In this document: piece by piece, positions 18,583 through 27,710 of the stretch
Layout: the number at the start of each line of letters is the position of its first letter
How positions within the stretch are numbered: position 1 is the stretch's first letter
NCBI GenBank assembly: GCA_018058425.1
Contig: JAGOZX010000016.1
Location: forward strand, 1 to 45,326
Length of the DNA stretch: 45,326 nt
Source of the DNA: Sebaldella sp.
GTDB taxonomy: Bacteria > Fusobacteriota > Fusobacteriia > Fusobacteriales > Leptotrichiaceae
Direction: 5' to 3'
The notes under the pieces: model-generated
The model's database searches: none
Seen by the model: the letters and a program-made list of their open reading frames with translations, nothing else
What the model was told of the DNA's origin: nothing
Position numbers and translations under genes: made by a program

Positions 18583-19974
18583 CTATTTTTTAGGCAGATG
18601 CAGACATTTACCAAGACAATCACTGCAAGCTTCTAATATTGCTTCTGAAAATGTTGGATGAGCATAAATTACTTCTACTGCCTCTTCTATCGTTAATTCC
18701 ATCTCCATCATTACCACTCCTGTACCTATCATTTCTGTTGCCTTACTTCCTATTATATGAACCCCTAAAATTTCTCCATACTTCTTATCACATATTACCT
18801 TTACAAAACCCTCTTCTTCACTAGAAGCTATGGCTCTTCCATTTGCTCCAAAATTAAATCTTCCTATTCTTATTTCTCCATATTTTTTTCTTGCTTCCTC
18901 TTCTGTTATACCTACTGAGGCTATTTCTGGAAGAGTATAAACACACTTTGGAGTATTTTCTATTCTTAATTCTTCCTTTTCTTCTAATGCATTTTTTACA
19001 GCTGTTTCTCCCATTTTAAATGCTGAATGTGCAAGCATTGATAAACCATTTATATCTCCTACAGCATACACTCCCTTTATACTTGTTTCCATATATTTAT
19101 CTACTTCTATACTCCCTCTATCTTGCTTTATTTCTAATCCTTCTATGCAAGATAGATTAGCCTCTCTGCCAACTGAAAATAATACATAGTCACTTTCTAG
19201 TTTCTCTCCAGTTTCCAATTCTGTTTCTATTATTTCTGCTGTTTCTTTAAAACCAATTACCTTCTTACCTGTTAATAATTTTATTCCTTTTTTCTTAAAT
19301 ATTCTCTCTAATTCTTTTGATATATCACGATCATTAAATGGAAGTAAATTTGACAGAGTTTCTACTATTGTAACCTCTGTTCCATAACCTCTGAATATCT
19401 CTGCAAATTCACAGCCTATTACTCCTCCACCTACTATTACTAAACTTTTAGGAACCTTTGTCAAATCTAATATACTTGTACTAGTTAAGATTTTTTTACT
19501 ATCTATTCCATTTATATTTAAATACTTCGTTTTTGATCCTCCAGCTAATATTATCTTTTTTCCTACTAACTCTCTGCCATCTTCTAATAATACCTTTTTA
19601 TTCTCTAATAATTTCCCTTTACTTCTATAAACTTCTACTTTATAACTTTTTAGAAGAGACCCCACTCCCTGTGACAATTTTTTAGTTACTTTATTTTTAA
19701 ACTCTACTATCTTTATTAAATCTTCTATATTCTTACTTATCTTTATATTCAAGCCTCTTTGCTCAGCTTTTTCTACTTCTTCTAATATCTCAATATTTTT
19801 AATATATGTTTTAGTTGGTATACAGCCCCTATTTAAACATGTTCCACCAAGTTCTCTATATTCTACTAAAGCTGTTTTTGCTCCTAATTGTGAGGCTTTA
19901 TTTGCAGCTATATATCCTGCCGGCCCTCCACCTATTATAATTACATCATATTCCAGCTTATTATTTTTCTCCAA
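18583..19974 (-). CDS. lpdA: Dihydrolipoyl dehydrogenase (E3)
   Basis: 463 residues, a flavoprotein disulfide reductase that reoxidises the dihydrolipoyl arm of E2 with NAD. Visible are the FAD-binding GGGPAG (15-20), the redox-active GGTCLNRGC (Cys46 and Cys51), the NAD-binding GGGVIGCEFAE, and the C-terminal HPTFSEA catalytic His-Glu. There is no N-terminal lipoyl domain. The start codon is TTG at 19974, preceded at 10 bases by AGGAGG. Extra cysteines crowd the C-terminus (CSDCLGKC). It is the last gene of the E1alpha-E1beta-E2-E3 operon. Confidence 0.95.
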   Translation of the reverse strand: MEKNNKLEYDVIIIGGGPAGYIAANKASQLGAKTALVEYRELGGTCLNRGCIPTKTYIKNIEILEEVEKAEQRGLNIKISKNIEDLIKIVEFKNKVTKKLSQGVGSLLKSYKVEVYRSKGKLLENKKVLLEDGRELVGKKIILAGGSKTKYLNINGIDSKKILTSTSILDLTKVPKSLVIVGGGVIGCEFAEIFRGYGTEVTIVETLSNLLPFNDRDISKELERIFKKKGIKLLTGKKVIGFKETAEIIETELETGEKLESDYVLFSVGREANLSCIEGLEIKQDRGSIEVDKYMETSIKGVYAVGDINGLSMLAHSAFKMGETAVKNALEEKEELRIENTPKCVYTLPEIASVGITEEEARKKYGEIRIGRFNFGANGRAIASSEEEGFVKVICDKKYGEILGVHIIGSKATEMIGTGVVMMEMELTIEEAVEVIYAHPTFSEAILEACSDCLGKCLHLPKK

Positions 19975-20066
19975 TTTTTTCTTACCTCCTTACTTTACTT
20001 TTTTACTTAAAAATTCCATTCTTCTTAAATATCAAACTTGTTCATTTATAGTGAAATCTAACTTTG

Positions 20067-21377
20067 CTAAATCATCATTAAATAAGGTTCCTCTATTAAT
20101 CTCTTCATATACTGCATATACTCAGCTCCAAGTGACCCATCAATTACTCTATGATCAAATGTACTACTTAAATACATTATCTTCTTAGTCTTCACTTCTC
20201 CATCTTTTAAGACTAATTTTTCTTCTATTGTACCTACTCCTAATATACTACTATTTGGCTGATTTATAATAGGATTAAAGTAATGAACTCCATACATTCC
20301 CAAATTACTTATTGTTATTGTACTTCCACTTTGTTCCTCTATTCCAAGTTTTCCATCTCTTGCTTTTCTTATTAACTCTTTACCTTCACACACTATGTCT
20401 TTTATACTTTTTCTTTCTGTATTCTTTATTACAGGCACTGTTAATACTCCGTTTCCTGTTACTGCTAGACCTATATTTATCTCTTTATGATATAGAATCC
20501 CTTCTTTTACTAAAGATACATTTATACTTCTATATCTTTCCAATGCTTTACTTGTCACAAATATTAATAAATCATTTATTGTTAATTTTTCTCCTGTTTC
20601 ATTTTTTATCTCTTCTGCTATTCTATCTTTTAACTCTAATAACTTACTTACTTCTACCTCTATATTTAAAGTAAATGTTGGTGCCGAAAAATAACTTTCA
20701 GACATTCTTTCACTTATTACTTTTCTTATACCTGTTAATGGCTCTATTTCTATTTCTGGTAATTCTTTTAATACTACATCTCTTTTAAATATTTTTCCAT
20801 TTCTCCCAGTTCCAACTAAATCTTTTAAATCTATTCCTTCTACAGTTGATATTTTTTTCGCTAGTGGTGTTGTCTTTATATCTTTATTTTGAATATTTTG
20901 AGATAAATATTTCTCCACATCTAAAACCTGAATCCTGTGCTTTGGACCTGTTCCTTCAATTACTCCTAATTCTACACTTTTATCTCTTGCCTTTTTTCTT
21001 GCTGCTGGTGTTGCTCTCTTTAGCTTACTTAAATTTAACAAAGCCTTATTGTTAAATACTGAGTTATCCTTTATCTCTACAGCATTATCATCTTCTTCTT
21101 TTCTTTCATCTATTTTAGTATTTTCTTCTACATTCTCTCCTTTTTCACCTATATAACCTATTACCGTAAATACTGGCATTACTTCATCTTCATGTCTTAT
21201 TTTTTTTAAAAGATAACCTGAGCTTTCTGCTTCCACTTCCATATTTACCTTATCAGTTAATATTTCTACTATCGTGTCTCCTTCTTTTATATAACTGCCT
21301 TCTTCTACAAGCCACTTTATTATTGTTCCTTCTTCCATTGCCATACCTGCTTTAGGCATTATTATTTCTTGTGCCAT
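20067..21377 (-). CDS. 2-oxo acid/acetoin dehydrogenase E2 acyltransferase with two E3-binding domains
   Basis: 436 residues. Domains in order: one lipoyl domain (1-78) with lipoyl lysine K43 in TDKVNMEVE; an acidic linker; a peripheral-subunit-binding domain (122-158, ATPAARKKARDKS); a second, more diverged one (169-203, TTPLAKKIS...GKIFKRD); and a catalytic acetyltransferase domain (from about 210) ending with DHRVIDG (408-414), where H409 and D413 act. It transfers the acyl group from lipoyl to CoA and forms the core of the complex. One binding domain is usual; two is unusual. Overall it most resembles AcoC-type E2. Confidence 0.93.
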   Translation of the reverse strand: MAQEIIMPKAGMAMEEGTIIKWLVEEGSYIKEGDTIVEILTDKVNMEVEAESSGYLLKKIRHEDEVMPVFTVIGYIGEKGENVEENTKIDERKEEDDNAVEIKDNSVFNNKALLNLSKLKRATPAARKKARDKSVELGVIEGTGPKHRIQVLDVEKYLSQNIQNKDIKTTPLAKKISTVEGIDLKDLVGTGRNGKIFKRDVVLKELPEIEIEPLTGIRKVISERMSESYFSAPTFTLNIEVEVSKLLELKDRIAEEIKNETGEKLTINDLLIFVTSKALERYRSINVSLVKEGILYHKEINIGLAVTGNGVLTVPVIKNTERKSIKDIVCEGKELIRKARDGKLGIEEQSGSTITISNLGMYGVHYFNPIINQPNSSILGVGTIEEKLVLKDGEVKTKKIMYLSSTFDHRVIDGSLGAEYMQYMKRLIEEPYLMMI

Positions 21378-21468
21378 TTTTCCTCCTTACTCATTAATAT
21401 TTACCTTACTTTATATGCTTTTATATATATTTTTTAGAAACTAGAAAAGGGTTAATTATTATAAAATT

Positions 21469-22449
21469 TTATTTTCCCACAGCTTTGTATATAGCCTGTA
21501 TTATCTCATCTTTATTAGGTACCACAGATGCTTCTAACTTTGGATTATATGGAATTGGTGTATCTTTTCCAGATAATCTTATTACTTCTGAATCTAGATA
21601 ATCAAATGCTTCGCTTTCCACAACTACTGATGCTATTTCTCCTGCATAACTTCCTCTTTTTGCAGCTTCATTTACAACTATTAAACGCCCTGTTTTCATA
21701 ACTGATTTTATAATTGTTTCTTTATCCAATGGAACCAGAGTTCTAGGGTCTACTACCTCTACACTTATTCCCTCTTTTGATACCTCTTCAGCCGCTTCCA
21801 AAACTCTTTGAAGCATTCTTCCATAAGTTACTATAGTTACGTCTGTTCCTTCTCTTTTTATATCTGCTACTCCTAAAGGTATTGTGTACTCTTCTTCTGG
21901 CACCTCACCCTTCACTCTATAAAGTAGTTTTTGTTCCACAAAGATCACTGGATTATTATCTCTTATAGAACTTTTTAGTAATCCTTTTATGTCATAAGGC
22001 GTAGAAGCTGCTACTACCTTTAATCCTGGTACATGACAAAACCATGCTTCTAAACTTTGAGAATGCTGAGCTGCAGCACCTGTTCCTGAACCAGCAGGAC
22101 ATCTTAATACAAAAGGTACCTGTGCCTTTCCTCCAAACATATATCTCATTTTAGCTGCTTGATTTACTATTGCATCCATTGCAATTGTTGAAAAATCCAT
22201 AAACATTAATTCTGCTATTGGTCTCATTCCTGTAACAGCTGAGCCTGCTGCAGCTCCTGCAATTACTGCTTCCGATATTGGCGTGTCTCTCACTCTTTCC
22301 TCACCAAACTCATTCATCATTCCCACAGATACTCCAAATGCACCGCCATATAAGCCCACATCTTCTCCTAATAAGTATACATTTTCATCTCTTCTCATTT
22401 CTTCTGTCATTGCTTCTCTTATTGCCTCAGCATATGTTATTTCTCTCAT
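21469..22449 (-). CDS. Thiamine-dependent dehydrogenase E1 beta (acetoin/pyruvate type)
   Basis: 326 residues, the beta subunit of a heterotetrameric E1. It begins [20 protein letters not shown] and has [14 protein letters not shown], then [24 protein letters not shown] in segments typical of AcoB/PdhB, and the C-terminal transketolase domain with [13 protein letters not shown]. With the alpha subunit it binds thiamine diphosphate and decarboxylates pyruvate or cleaves acetoin. Spacing to the alpha gene is 32 bases, with AAGGAGGG before the ATG. Sequence alone does not separate acetoin from pyruvate specificity. Confidence 0.93.
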   Translation of the reverse strand: MREITYAEAIREAMTEEMRRDENVYLLGEDVGLYGGAFGVSVGMMNEFGEERVRDTPISEAVIAGAAAGSAVTGMRPIAELMFMDFSTIAMDAIVNQAAKMRYMFGGKAQVPFVLRCPAGSGTGAAAQHSQSLEAWFCHVPGLKVVAASTPYDIKGLLKSSIRDNNPVIFVEQKLLYRVKGEVPEEEYTIPLGVADIKREGTDVTIVTYGRMLQRVLEAAEEVSKEGISVEVVDPRTLVPLDKETIIKSVMKTGRLIVVNEAAKRGSYAGEIASVVVESEAFDYLDSEVIRLSGKDTPIPYNPKLEASVVPNKDEIIQAIYKAVGK

Positions 22450-22481
22450 TTGTTTTTCCCTCCTTAGTTCTTTTTACTTTT

Positions 22482-23444
22482 CTAATCAGCATAAACATCT
22501 GTTAAAGCCGTCTCTAGTTCTGGATCTGGTGAATTATTTGAAAATTCCACTGCTTTTTCTATATCCTCTTTCGCCTTTTCTTCTATTTTTATTAGTTCTT
22601 CTTCATTAAAATATTTCTTTTTTAATAAATATTTTTTTAGTTTTTCTATTGGATCTTTTTGTTTCCATTCTTCTATTTCTTCCTTCGTTCTATAAACATT
22701 AGCATCACTTTTTGAATGCCCAAGCCATCTATATGTCTTACTTTCTACTAATACTGGTCCATTACCTTCTCTTACATATTTACATATATCTACCATCTTT
22801 TCATAAAGACTTGCTGCATCATTTCCATCTACCACATAACCAGGCATTCCATAACTTGCAGCTCTATCTGCTATATCTTTTATATTCATATGCTTACTAG
22901 CTGACATTGACATTCCATATAAATTATTTTCACAGTAAAAGATTACTGGAAGTTTCCATATTGAGGCTAAATTTAGTGACTCGTGAAAACTTCCTTCGTT
23001 TGCTGCACCATCTCCAAAAAAACACAGTACTATTTTTCCTGTTTTTTTCATTTGCTGTGTTAGAGCTGCACCTACTGATAAACTATGACCTCCACCTACC
23101 ACACCATTTGCACCTAAATTACCTGAATCTATATCTGCTATATGCATTGATCCACCTTTTCCTTTACAGTAACCAGTTGCCTTTCCTAAAAGTTCTGCCA
23201 TCATTTTATTTAAGTCTACACCCTTTCCTATTACCTGACTATGTCCTCTGTGTGTAGAAGTTATTAGATCTCCATCTTCTAAAGCCATACATGGGGCTAC
23301 TCCTGATGCTTCTTCCCCCATTGATAAATGTGTTGTTCCATGAACCATTCCTCTTGAAAAAAACCACGAGACCTTTTGTTCAAAATATCTTGCTTCATTC
23401 ATTCGTTTGTACATTTCTTTGAATACATCTTTTTTTTCTGACAT
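22482..23444 (-). CDS. Thiamine-dependent dehydrogenase E1 alpha (acetoin/pyruvate type)
   Basis: 320 residues, the thiamine diphosphate-binding alpha subunit. The cofactor motif GDGAANEG (144-151) ending at NN (173-174) is complete, and MVHGTTHLSMGEEA, STHRGHSQ and YCKGKGGSMHIAD are close to AcoA of acetoin dehydrogenases. The enzyme cleaves acetoin to acetaldehyde and an acetyl group passed to E2, or decarboxylates pyruvate. First gene of the operon. The 182-base gap upstream has no sigma-54 type (GG/GC) promoter and no AcoR regulator is present nearby, unlike acetoin operons of Bacillus; that leaves a pyruvate role open. Confidence 0.93.
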   Translation of the reverse strand: MSEKKDVFKEMYKRMNEARYFEQKVSWFFSRGMVHGTTHLSMGEEASGVAPCMALEDGDLITSTHRGHSQVIGKGVDLNKMMAELLGKATGYCKGKGGSMHIADIDSGNLGANGVVGGGHSLSVGAALTQQMKKTGKIVLCFFGDGAANEGSFHESLNLASIWKLPVIFYCENNLYGMSMSASKHMNIKDIADRAASYGMPGYVVDGNDAASLYEKMVDICKYVREGNGPVLVESKTYRWLGHSKSDANVYRTKEEIEEWKQKDPIEKLKKYLLKKKYFNEEELIKIEEKAKEDIEKAVEFSNNSPDPELETALTDVYAD

Positions 23445-23626
23445 TTCTCTCTCTCTCCTTTACTTGATCATTTTTCATTCTTGAATTCTCTTTTTTTATA
23501 AATTAATTAAAATACTAAACACCAGATATTCTATTTTCTTGTATAAACTACCTAAGTTTTCAAGAAATTAATTTTATAGTTTTACTTTGTATCAAAAGAG
23601 AATATAACAAAGAAAACATTTATTTC

Positions 23627-23899
23627 TTATAAATACCTAGCAACTTCCTTACAAACCTCTTCCACTCCTTTTTTACTTTCAAAGGCTTTTCCAATAACAA
23701 TTGGTATTTTTGTTTCTATAATATTCTTACCTAAAACTACTATTACATCCGGGTTATTCATTTCTTTATTTATTTCATATATATTTCGTCCTTTTACTTC
23801 TACATTTATGTGCTTTGCTCTACAGTAATTTGATATAGTATTTATTGCATAATTCATCTTTGTTACTGATACACCTGTAGCTACTAGTACTTTTTTCAT
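23627..23899 (-). CDS. Small PTS IIB-like protein lacking the active-site cysteine
   Basis: 90 residues with the fold pattern of lactose/galactitol-type IIB proteins: MKKVLVATGVSVTKMNYAI, then alternating strands and helices. In phosphorylatable IIB proteins the first loop carries Cys (VACGxG-like); here the position is Thr8 (VATGVS). The only cysteines are at about 26 and 83, not in the loop. It is therefore unlikely to be an ordinary phosphocarrier and may be regulatory or a degenerate partner. ATG at 23899 is preferred, as GGGAGGAG lies just upstream. It is the last gene after srlB-like, separated by 94 bases. Confidence 0.7.
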   Translation of the reverse strand: MKKVLVATGVSVTKMNYAINTISNYCRAKHINVEVKGRNIYEINKEMNNPDVIVVLGKNIIETKIPIVIGKAFESKKGVEEVCKEVARYL

Positions 23900-23993
23900 A
23901 TTAACTCCTCCCATGAATCTATGTATTAAACCGCTTCAAATCTTATATATATAATTTAAAACTCATATAAGAAATGAAGCAATTTTATAAAAT

Positions 23994-24353
23994 TTATTTA
24001 AAAACTATATGATCTCCTATTTCTATGTTTGGTCTTTGATCTCCATATAATTCAATTTGTCCAGGAACTTCTGCTTCATCTCTTCCTGTAAATTTAAAAG
24101 TACAATGTCCTAGTTCTTTTAAAGTTAAAAGAGCTTCACTGCCCACGGCAGTTACTTTATAATCATGTTTTCCTAAAGTTATTATGTCTCCTACCAATAT
24201 ATCTCTTTTTATTTCTCCCTCTTCATGTAGAATAGCAATTTCAGCCAATTCCTCAGGAGCTATTTCATCAAATATTATTAAACATCCGCATTCTTCATAT
24301 AATTCAAAGGCACTTTGTCCAATTTTATTTACCTTCACTTTGTAATTCAACAT
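23994..24353 (-). CDS. srlB: PTS glucitol/sorbitol-type IIA
   Basis: 119 residues, the cytoplasmic IIA protein that passes phosphate from HPr to IIB. The phosphorylated histidine is probably H43 in IAILHEEGE. Other family segments are LGKHDYKVTAVGSEA and ELGHCTFKFTG. It is followed by the small IIB-like gene and preceded by srlE at 19 bases, in the same order A-E-B as the enterobacterial srl operon. The true substrate may be another polyol, since no sorbitol-6-phosphate dehydrogenase gene (srlD) is present. Confidence 0.92.
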   Translation of the reverse strand: MLNYKVKVNKIGQSAFELYEECGCLIIFDEIAPEELAEIAILHEEGEIKRDILVGDIITLGKHDYKVTAVGSEALLTLKELGHCTFKFTGRDEAEVPGQIELYGDQRPNIEIGDHIVFK

Positions 24354-24372
24354 ATTGATTTCCCCTTCTATC

Positions 24373-25380
24373 TTAAAATAATCCTATACTTACAAAGTAT
24401 GCTATTACCACTGCTAGAGGCCCTGTAATTAATCTAGAAAATAATACTGCTGGAACACCTACTTCTATTGTTTCAGCTTTTGCATCACCTAAACTTAGTC
24501 CTACTGGTATAAAGTCACATCCTACTTGTGGATCTATTGCAAATAGAGCTGGTAAAGCAAGAGCTGCTGGTATATTTCCTAAGCCTATTTGAGTTCCTAT
24601 AAGTACTCCTACTACTTGAGCAATAACAGCTCCCGGTCCTAATAATGGTGAAAATATTGGTATTGCACAAATAACAGATATTATTAATAAGCCTGGTAAA
24701 CTACCTGCAAAGGGTGATAATTTATTAGCAATTAGATCACCTATCCCTGATCCTAATATTATTCCAATTAACATACTAGTAAAGGCCATAAACGGAAGGA
24801 TATTTTTTATTACTGTCTCGATAACTTCCCTACCAGATTGATAAAAGATTGCTATTACTCCTCCTGTGGCTTTTCCCAATCTAGTAAATATATTTTCCTT
24901 TTCTATTTTCATTTCAGCTACTTTTTCTCTAGCTTCTTCTTTTAATTTTTGACCCTTTTCTTTATTTGTTAATTCTTCATTTTTTTCATTTATTACACTT
25001 GTTTCTTCTCCTGCTTCAACTAATTTTAAGTTTTTTTCTTTTACATCTGAAACATAAATATCTTCTGTTATGTATTGTGCTAATGGCCCTGCTTGTCCTA
25101 CTGGCATAATATTTATAGTAAAAATTCTTTTTTTAGGATAGACACCACATCTTGCAGTCCCACCACAGTCTACAACTGCTATTAATATTTCTTCTTCTGG
25201 TACTCCAGTAACGAATCCATTTACAATTTCACAATCTAGAAGCTCAGCTATTTTTTTAGCTAATGGATGGACAGTTTTTCCAGTTATACTTACTATTTTA
25301 TTCTTTTTCTCTGTTGGAGTAATAAATAACGGACCTCCCCAACCATTTGGTCCTTTTTCAATTTTAATAGTTTTATACAT
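24373..25380 (-). CDS. srlE: PTS glucitol/sorbitol-type IIBC
   Basis: 335 residues. The N-terminal IIB domain (1 to about 125) carries DCGGTARCG with Cys72 as the likely phosphorylated residue. A charged linker rich in Glu and Lys (about 130-160) leads to the membrane domain (about 165-335) with segments such as [19 protein letters not shown] and the conserved [17 protein letters not shown]. It phosphorylates the substrate while it is carried across the membrane, together with srlA. The second ATG, at 25380, is chosen because AAGGAGG sits 6 bases upstream; the first ATG abuts that site. Confidence 0.92.
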   Translation of the reverse strand: MYKTIKIEKGPNGWGGPLFITPTEKKNKIVSITGKTVHPLAKKIAELLDCEIVNGFVTGVPEEEILIAVVDCGGTARCGVYPKKRIFTINIMPVGQAGPLAQYITEDIYVSDVKEKNLKLVEAGEETSVINEKNEELTNKEKGQKLKEEAREKVAEMKIEKENIFTRLGKATGGVIAIFYQSGREVIETVIKNILPFMAFTSMLIGIILGSGIGDLIANKLSPFAGSLPGLLIISVICAIPIFSPLLGPGAVIAQVVGVLIGTQIGLGNIPAALALPALFAIDPQVGCDFIPVGLSLGDAKAETIEVGVPAVLFSRLITGPLAVVIAYFVSIGLF

Positions 25381-25391
25381 ATCCATCCTCC

Positions 25392-25943
25392 TTAACTAAG
25401 ATTGCTTACTTTTTTAGATTTTCTTCCCATAAGTATCAGGGTTATTCTCTCTGTTAAAATTCCTCTGATAAGTATTATAATTATTCCTACTAGAAAATAT
25501 CTTGTTGCTAACCCTGTTATTGGAAGTCCTAACTGAGTAACTCCATTTGCTATTCCCATAAATACAAAGAGTTCTCCTGCATTAGCATGTGGAAATAATC
25601 CTGTTACTGGATGGACAAATGATACTGCTGAATCGTAAAATGCCGGCTTATACTTCTCATCTACGAATTTTCCAAATGTGTAACACATTGGATTTGTTAA
25701 AAATAATACTGCTAATATTGGTAATAATGTATATCTTGTAATTACATTCTTAGAAGCCCACTTAGCAGCTCTATTAACTCTTTCTTCCCCAATTAATTTT
25801 ATGACAGCTGTTATTCCAGTCATAAGTACTATTAATAATGGTATAATTCCAATTACCCAACTGGCGAATACATCTCCACCTTTTTGAAATAGACCTATAA
25901 AGTGCGTAGCTAATTTTGATATAATATCAATAGCTCCAAACAT
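25392..25943 (-). CDS. srlA: PTS glucitol/sorbitol-type IIC
   Basis: 183 residues, the other membrane part of the split glucitol permease. Several hydrophobic segments are visible, with the family-typical [18 protein letters not shown] near the N-terminus and [20 protein letters not shown] in the middle. It works with the IIC domain of SrlE. GGAGG precedes the ATG. It lies 119 bases after the dehydrogenase gene and 11 bases before srlE. Confidence 0.92.
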   Translation of the reverse strand: MFGAIDIISKLATHFIGLFQKGGDVFASWVIGIIPLLIVLMTGITAVIKLIGEERVNRAAKWASKNVITRYTLLPILAVLFLTNPMCYTFGKFVDEKYKPAFYDSAVSFVHPVTGLFPHANAGELFVFMGIANGVTQLGLPITGLATRYFLVGIIIILIRGILTERITLILMGRKSKKVSNLS

Positions 25944-26062
25944 TCACATACCTCCTGCTTTCTATTAATTATTCATTTTAAATTTTTTATTTTTGAATAT
26001 CATTCTGCACCATCTATTATTATTTAAATTTTTCGGTTATATAGTTTCTATGTTGTTATATT

Positions 26063-27355
26063 TTAACCAAACAACTTATCCTGTATTCTTCTTAGTTGTA
26101 ATATAAAAGAGTTTTCATCTAATGTAACCATGTCATATGTTATTACTTCTCCTTTTTTAACATCCTTTGTTAAAACTGTATTTTTAGTTATTAAACCCAC
26201 TGGAAGTGCATTAGCTTCTTTTGCAGTTTCATAAATTTCTATTGATCCATAAACAGTATATCCGCCAATTCCATCTAGTTTTTCTCCAGCTTTTAAATCT
26301 TTTTTAGCTATAGTTATTACTTCTGATACTAATCCACCCATAGGAGCAATAGTAGCTTCATTATCTATTACAGCCTTTGCTGCTGATAATGGTGTTTCTA
26401 AACTACACAAGTGATAAGGTCTGTATAGAATATAGTTTGGTCCATCTCCCATATCTAGATACTTCATTTCTTTTCTTACTTCTTCTAATTCACTTGAAAC
26501 TACTACAAATACTCCTGGAGCTATACCATCTACATAGTCAACTACACCATATTTATTTAAGATTCCTCCCTCTTCTTTAAGGCTGAATACTTTTGGAACA
26601 TCATTAACTTCACCTTTTATTCCATGTGCTCCTCTTATATCTGGCACATAACCTGTAGAGTTTGACATTACTGCCATTTCTACCATTGTTTTACTTCCCT
26701 CTTTAAATGAAGCCAGCATGTGAGGAGTTACACCTCTTCTTGTTGCTTCTTCTAATACTGTGTCAGGATTACAATCTTTATCTATTTTATTATTTTTTCC
26801 TTTTCCAATTACTCTTACATCAAAGCCTGCTGCTTTAGCGAAATCAAATAATTCTTTTGTAGCGGCAGGTTCATCTCCAGCAGCTCCTGTATAAACTATT
26901 CCAGCGTTATCAGCTAATTTTTTTAATAATGGTCCTATTACCACATCTGTTTCAGCATTTAACATTACTAAGTGTTTTTTTCCCATTATAGTATCTAATG
27001 CTATTTTTGCTCCAACTTCTGTTACACCTGTTGCTTCTATAAGTACTTGAATTTTTTTTGATTCTGTAATTACTTTGGCATCTTCTGTTACTACATAGTT
27101 TCCTTGTCCTATCCATTCATCTGATTCATCCACACACTTTGTATATTTAATTTTATCTTCGGGTATTCCAGCATTTATAAAAGCCTTTTTTGCATTTTCA
27201 ATATTTATATCTGCTACTATTGATGGATTCATTCCTACCATTAAATGCATTTGACTTACCATACCCTGTCCCATTTGACCAGCCCCAACTATTCCAACTA
27301 ATATGGGAGTTCCATTCTTTTCTAGTTTTTCTAATTTGTAATTTAATCCTAACAT
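26063..27355 (-). CDS. NAD(P)-binding oxidoreductase with SAF domain, probably for a PTS-imported polyol phosphate
   Basis: 430 residues. A homoserine dehydrogenase-like Rossmann domain opens with GIVGAGQMGQG (21-31); IEATGVTEVGA and GAAGDEPAATKELFDFA follow. The C-terminus (about 345-430) is a SAF-like domain with KKDLKAGEKLDGIGGYTVYG and LTKDVKKGEVITYDMV. Such proteins are a recognised but poorly characterised family, often annotated as SAF-domain or homoserine dehydrogenase-like. As first gene of a glucitol-type PTS operon without srlD it is the obvious candidate for processing the imported phosphate ester; the substrate is not known. It is not a threonine-pathway enzyme by context. Confidence 0.82.
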   Translation of the reverse strand: MLGLNYKLEKLEKNGTPILVGIVGAGQMGQGMVSQMHLMVGMNPSIVADINIENAKKAFINAGIPEDKIKYTKCVDESDEWIGQGNYVVTEDAKVITESKKIQVLIEATGVTEVGAKIALDTIMGKKHLVMLNAETDVVIGPLLKKLADNAGIVYTGAAGDEPAATKELFDFAKAAGFDVRVIGKGKNNKIDKDCNPDTVLEEATRRGVTPHMLASFKEGSKTMVEMAVMSNSTGYVPDIRGAHGIKGEVNDVPKVFSLKEEGGILNKYGVVDYVDGIAPGVFVVVSSELEEVRKEMKYLDMGDGPNYILYRPYHLCSLETPLSAAKAVIDNEATIAPMGGLVSEVITIAKKDLKAGEKLDGIGGYTVYGSIEIYETAKEANALPVGLITKNTVLTKDVKKGEVITYDMVTLDENSFILQLRRIQDKLFG

Positions 27356-27379
27356 AAATTCCTCCTATGTTTCATTTTT

Positions 27380-27407
27380 ACAAAAGTAAAACTATATTTA
27401 CTTTTGT
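27380..27407. promoter_or_regulatory. Operator-like palindrome in the PTS operon leader
   Basis: ACAAAAGTAAA and TTTACTTTTGT form a perfect 11-bp inverted repeat with a 6-base spacer, sitting right at and after the expected start site (near 27408). A repressor bound here would block transcription. No regulator gene lies in the cluster. Confidence 0.5.
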
Positions 27408-27411
27408 TAAT

Positions 27412-27442
27412 TGAAGTATACTTCATTTTTAGAAATTGTCAA
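27412..27442 (-). promoter_or_regulatory. Promoter of the glucitol-type PTS operon with palindromic -10
   Basis: On minus, TTGACA (27442-27437) and TATACT (27420-27415) are 16 bases apart. The -10 lies inside a second perfect palindrome, TGAAGTATACTTCA (27412-27425), so a regulator could compete directly with RNA polymerase. Confidence 0.6.
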
Positions 27443-27610
27443 TAGTTTATTTTTATATTTGTAAAATACAATAGCATTTGTAATAATAAATTCGGTTTAT
27501 ATACTGATTTTATTTTGGTTTTATTTTCTCTATTGTTCTCAAGTGTTTCCTGTATCTTTGAAAGAACAATTATTTCTATTTCCAGCTTTTTTTATTTTTA
27601 TACATATAAA

Positions 27611-27653
27611 AAAATAATTCTAAATAAATATATTTTTTATTTAGAATTATTTT
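27611..27653. repeat. Perfect 17-bp AT-rich inverted repeat
   Basis: AAAATAATTCTAAATAA (27611-27627) and TTATTTAGAATTATTTT (27637-27653) with a 9-base loop. It lies between the PTS promoter and the dispersed repeat. It may end transcripts in either direction or mark the edge of an inserted element; neither is shown. Confidence 0.5.
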
Positions 27654-27710
27654 AATGGTAAATATCGATAAATATTGGTTTTAAATAATGAAAACTTCTG
27701 AAGTGGACTA

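Noticed and set aside
20312..20674. Plus-strand 120-codon Leu-rich frame
   Set aside because: Antisense of the E2 gene; composition is that of reversed Lys/Glu-rich coding sequence.
23445..23626. Sigma-54 promoter for an acetoin operon
   Set aside because: I looked for the GG-N10-GC pattern before the E1 alpha gene and saw none; no AcoR gene is nearby.
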